41,897 bases of DNA from positions 1 through 41,897 of the forward strand of contig JAUMZL010000018.1 in NCBI GenBank assembly GCA_030528155.1, in the 5' to 3' direction. Positions 40,214 to 41,897 of the stretch are shown here, in pieces. This stretch comes from Aerococcus sp. (GTDB taxonomy: Bacteria; Bacillota; Bacilli; Lactobacillales; Aerococcaceae). Below the pieces are notes generated by a model, which did no database searches, had not been told where the DNA came from, and worked only from the letters and a program-made list of their open reading frames with translations. The position numbers and the translations under genes are program-made. The number at the start of each line of letters is the position of its first letter. Within the stretch, counting starts at the first letter, position 1.

Positions 40214-41572
40214 ATGAAACCAAAAGCTGCACAGGAAACACCTTATCTACCGCTGGGGCCGTTTAAATTGCGCTTGCCATTTATTCATTATCGCTTGGAA
40301 AAAGTAGAATTTATTCAGGGATTGATTATTGGGGCGACCGCCTTGAGTATGATGTATTACATTATGGACTACATTGGACTCAGTGAAGAATTGGCGTACA
40401 GTGTGGTTATCTTTGAGGTGATGCTCTACTTGCTGCATGGGTTGCTTGGTGACCCCGTAGTACCTGGATGGATAACGGCAGCTTTACCATTAGTTTTGGG
40501 GTATCTGGACGGCTTTCAACCGGGTGTGGAGCGGGTACATGCCATGATGGCGCTCCAATTGTTGGTAGCCGGGATCTTTTTATTCATGGGAATGACAGGG
40601 CTAGCACGCCGCTTCGTCCATTTGGTGCCTAACGCCTTGAAGGGGGCGATCCTGATGGCAGCCCCGGTATCGGTGTTGAATCAACAGCTCAAAGCAGATG
40701 GGACATTACACACACATCCTTTTTCATTGATCATTGGCTTCTTATTTTTAGTCATCATCATGTACTCGACGTTCTATCAGAAATGGCGCAAGCAAAGTCG
40801 CCTTCTCGATCTGATTGGGCAATATGGCAACCTCTTTCCCTACTTATTGGCGATGCTCGTCGGTGTACTCGTGGGTGAACTCGCAGCCCCGGCATTGACG
40901 TTGGGGACACTGATTAAGATTCCAGACTGGAGTGGTGTCATTCACCAGGTCAGTGTGTTCGCTATCGGCGTGCCATCCTTGAACTTATTTATCCAAGCAA
41001 TTCCGCTCGCCTTCATGATTTACATTATTGCTTTTGGAGATTTTATTACCGCAAAGTCCTTAGTCAAAGACGCTATGGCAGAACGTCAGGACGAAAGTAT
41101 TGATTTTGATGAAAATCGTTCGAACCTGATTAGTGGGATTAGGAACTTACTTTTAGGCTTATTGATGCCATTTCCACCATTCGCAGGGCCGTTATGGGCA
41201 GGCATTATGGTGTCGACCACGCAACGCTACAAAGAAGGCAAACAAGCCATGCAGACACTGTTCGGCGGGCTAGTATCATTTCGGATTGGAACATTGCTCT
41301 GTGTATTGCTTGTGCCAATTTCCAGTTTCATGCAGCCAGTATTCAGCGTGGCGGGGGCCATCACGCTGCTCTTCCAGGGGATTGTTAGCGGGCGGATCGG
41401 GATCGATTACTGCCACAACGATCTGGATCGTTTGATTGCACCATTTACTGCCGTCATCATTGCTTTAGCAGGAGCTGGCTGGGGATTACTCGCCGGAATC
41501 ACGCTCCATGTTTTATTGGGGAACTTTTCCGCACGAACGGGTCAGGCTGAAACAGACGAAAGATCGCTGTAG
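40214..41572 (+). CDS. SulP/NCS2-like permease of unknown substrate
   Basis: A 452-residue membrane protein with about 12 hydrophobic segments. The block GDFITAKSLVKDAM, then IDFDENRSNLISGIRNLL (about 275-315), resembles the central region of SulP and nucleobase-cation symporter 2 carriers, where an acidic/Asn helix faces the substrate. I do not recognise the subfamily, and no STAS domain is present at the C-terminus. GAAGGAGATGTC precedes the ATG. It follows the aroD terminator with its own promoter. Substrate could be an organic anion of the neighbouring pathway; sulfate, molybdate or nucleobase is not excluded. Confidence 0.65.
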   Translation: MKPKAAQETPYLPLGPFKLRLPFIHYRLEKVEFIQGLIIGATALSMMYYIMDYIGLSEELAYSVVIFEVMLYLLHGLLGDPVVPGWITAALPLVLGYLDGFQPGVERVHAMMALQLLVAGIFLFMGMTGLARRFVHLVPNALKGAILMAAPVSVLNQQLKADGTLHTHPFSLIIGFLFLVIIMYSTFYQKWRKQSRLLDLIGQYGNLFPYLLAMLVGVLVGELAAPALTLGTLIKIPDWSGVIHQVSVFAIGVPSLNLFIQAIPLAFMIYIIAFGDFITAKSLVKDAMAERQDESIDFDENRSNLISGIRNLLLGLLMPFPPFAGPLWAGIMVSTTQRYKEGKQAMQTLFGGLVSFRIGTLLCVLLVPISSFMQPVFSVAGAITLLFQGIVSGRIGIDYCHNDLDRLIAPFTAVIIALAGAGWGLLAGITLHVLLGNFSARTGQAETDERSL

Positions 41573-41807
41573 AAGCCATTTTCAGGTTTATTTCGGTTGG
41601 CTTGGATTGCGTCTGGGGCACTGTTGTAAGCGAGGCAAGGTCTAAAACCTGGACGATTAATCATAGCCATTCATTTAAGTAAAGGAGAGAAAGTAGCCAT
41701 AACATCATTGGTCACTTCGCGGTTTGTAAGCGTACAAAAATCCCTCAGAAACTCATTGGAATTTCTGAGGGATTCTTTGTTGATAGGTGACTATGACCAA
41801 TAGGCTT
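41573..41807. terminator. Right-end intergenic region with a bidirectional terminator
   Basis: ATCCCTCAGAAA (41740-41751) and TTTCTGAGGGAT (41762-41773) are a perfect inverted repeat with A-rich and T-rich flanks. The remainder has no gene I can support; AAAGGAGAG near 41682 is not followed by a usable start. Confidence 0.8.
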
Positions 41808-41897
41808 GCCTCAATTTTTTGTGGACAGAAACTAATGACAGCTGAGCTTTGACGCAGGCCTCAATTTTTGTGGACAGGAACTGATGACAGCCGAGCT
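41808..41897. repeat. Two tandem about 50-base direct repeats at the window edge
   Basis: GCCTCAATTTTTTGTGGACA and the following bases to GAGCT (41808-41848) recur as 41858-41897 with a few substitutions and one T fewer. The period is 50 bases and the second unit is cut by the window end. Such a repeat could be an insertion-sequence terminus, a repeat family or the start of a longer array. Confidence 0.75.

Noticed and set aside
1-41897. CRISPR array, prophage or toxin-antitoxin module
   Set aside because: No regularly spaced repeats beyond the two 50-base units at the right edge, and no integrase, structural phage gene or toxin-antitoxin pair is seen.

Overview
The window is a 41.9 kb stretch of low-to-mid GC Gram-positive DNA, most likely from a member of the Lactobacillales (lactic acid bacteria or relatives). 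The reasons are the cdaA-cdaR-glmM block, an amaP/DUF2273/Asp23 alkaline-shock operon, a Kup-type potassium transporter, an RbsD/RbsK/RbsU ribose operon with a GRP-type permease, a DhaM-type (phosphotransferase-linked) dihydroxyacetone kinase, strong AGGAGG ribosome binding sites and several TTG/GTG starts. Genus cannot be fixed from sequence alone. There is no phage, CRISPR array, rRNA or complete insertion sequence. One short tandem repeat at the right edge may mark a mobile-element end.

Layout. 1-5.7 kb: a FucO-type lactaldehyde reductase, an OsmC-family protein, and two tandem paralogues of a Gate-domain membrane protein of unknown substrate. 5.7-8.2 kb (minus): a two-gene ABC importer whose permease is fused to its binding protein; it resembles EgtUV ergothioneine importers. 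8.4-15.4 kb: an aldo/keto reductase, a MagIII-like DNA glycosylase, Kup, a small GNAT protein, the alkaline-shock operon, a DJ-1/PfpI protein and YidD. 15.5-18.9 kb (minus): cdaA-cdaR-glmM, which joins c-di-AMP synthesis to cell-wall precursor synthesis. 19.2-22.6 kb: rbsR, then rbsK-rbsD-rbsU. 22.7-22.9 kb: tRNA-Tyr(GUA) and tRNA-Gln(UUG).

22.9-27.3 kb (minus): a five-gene unit (membrane protein, a glycoside hydrolase 13-like protein that has lost its catalytic residues, HAD phosphatase, Nudix hydrolase, ECF S-component). A decayed KpsF/GutQ-type SIS-domain pseudogene lies beyond it. 28-32.4 kb (minus): an esterase, then dhaM-dhaK-dhaL with gldA upstream, which together convert glycerol via dihydroxyacetone to its phosphate; a catabolite-response element overlaps the dha promoter. 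32.7 kb: tRNA-Gln(CUG).

33-41.6 kb is the most interesting part. A LysR regulator diverges from an operon of a three-domain flavoenzyme (OYE-like NADH module, FMN_bind module with a predicted covalent-flavin motif, FAD_binding_2 module), a YdiB-like quinate/shikimate dehydrogenase, an MFS transporter and a type I 3-dehydroquinate dehydratase. A SulP/NCS2-like transporter follows. Read together, this looks like a pathway that imports quinate or shikimate, interconverts quinate, dehydroquinate, dehydroshikimate and shikimate, and uses the ring double bond as an NADH sink. The reductase lacks the residues that define fumarate reductases, so its substrate is open. A shared 11-base motif suggests that the downstream transporter belongs to the same regulon.
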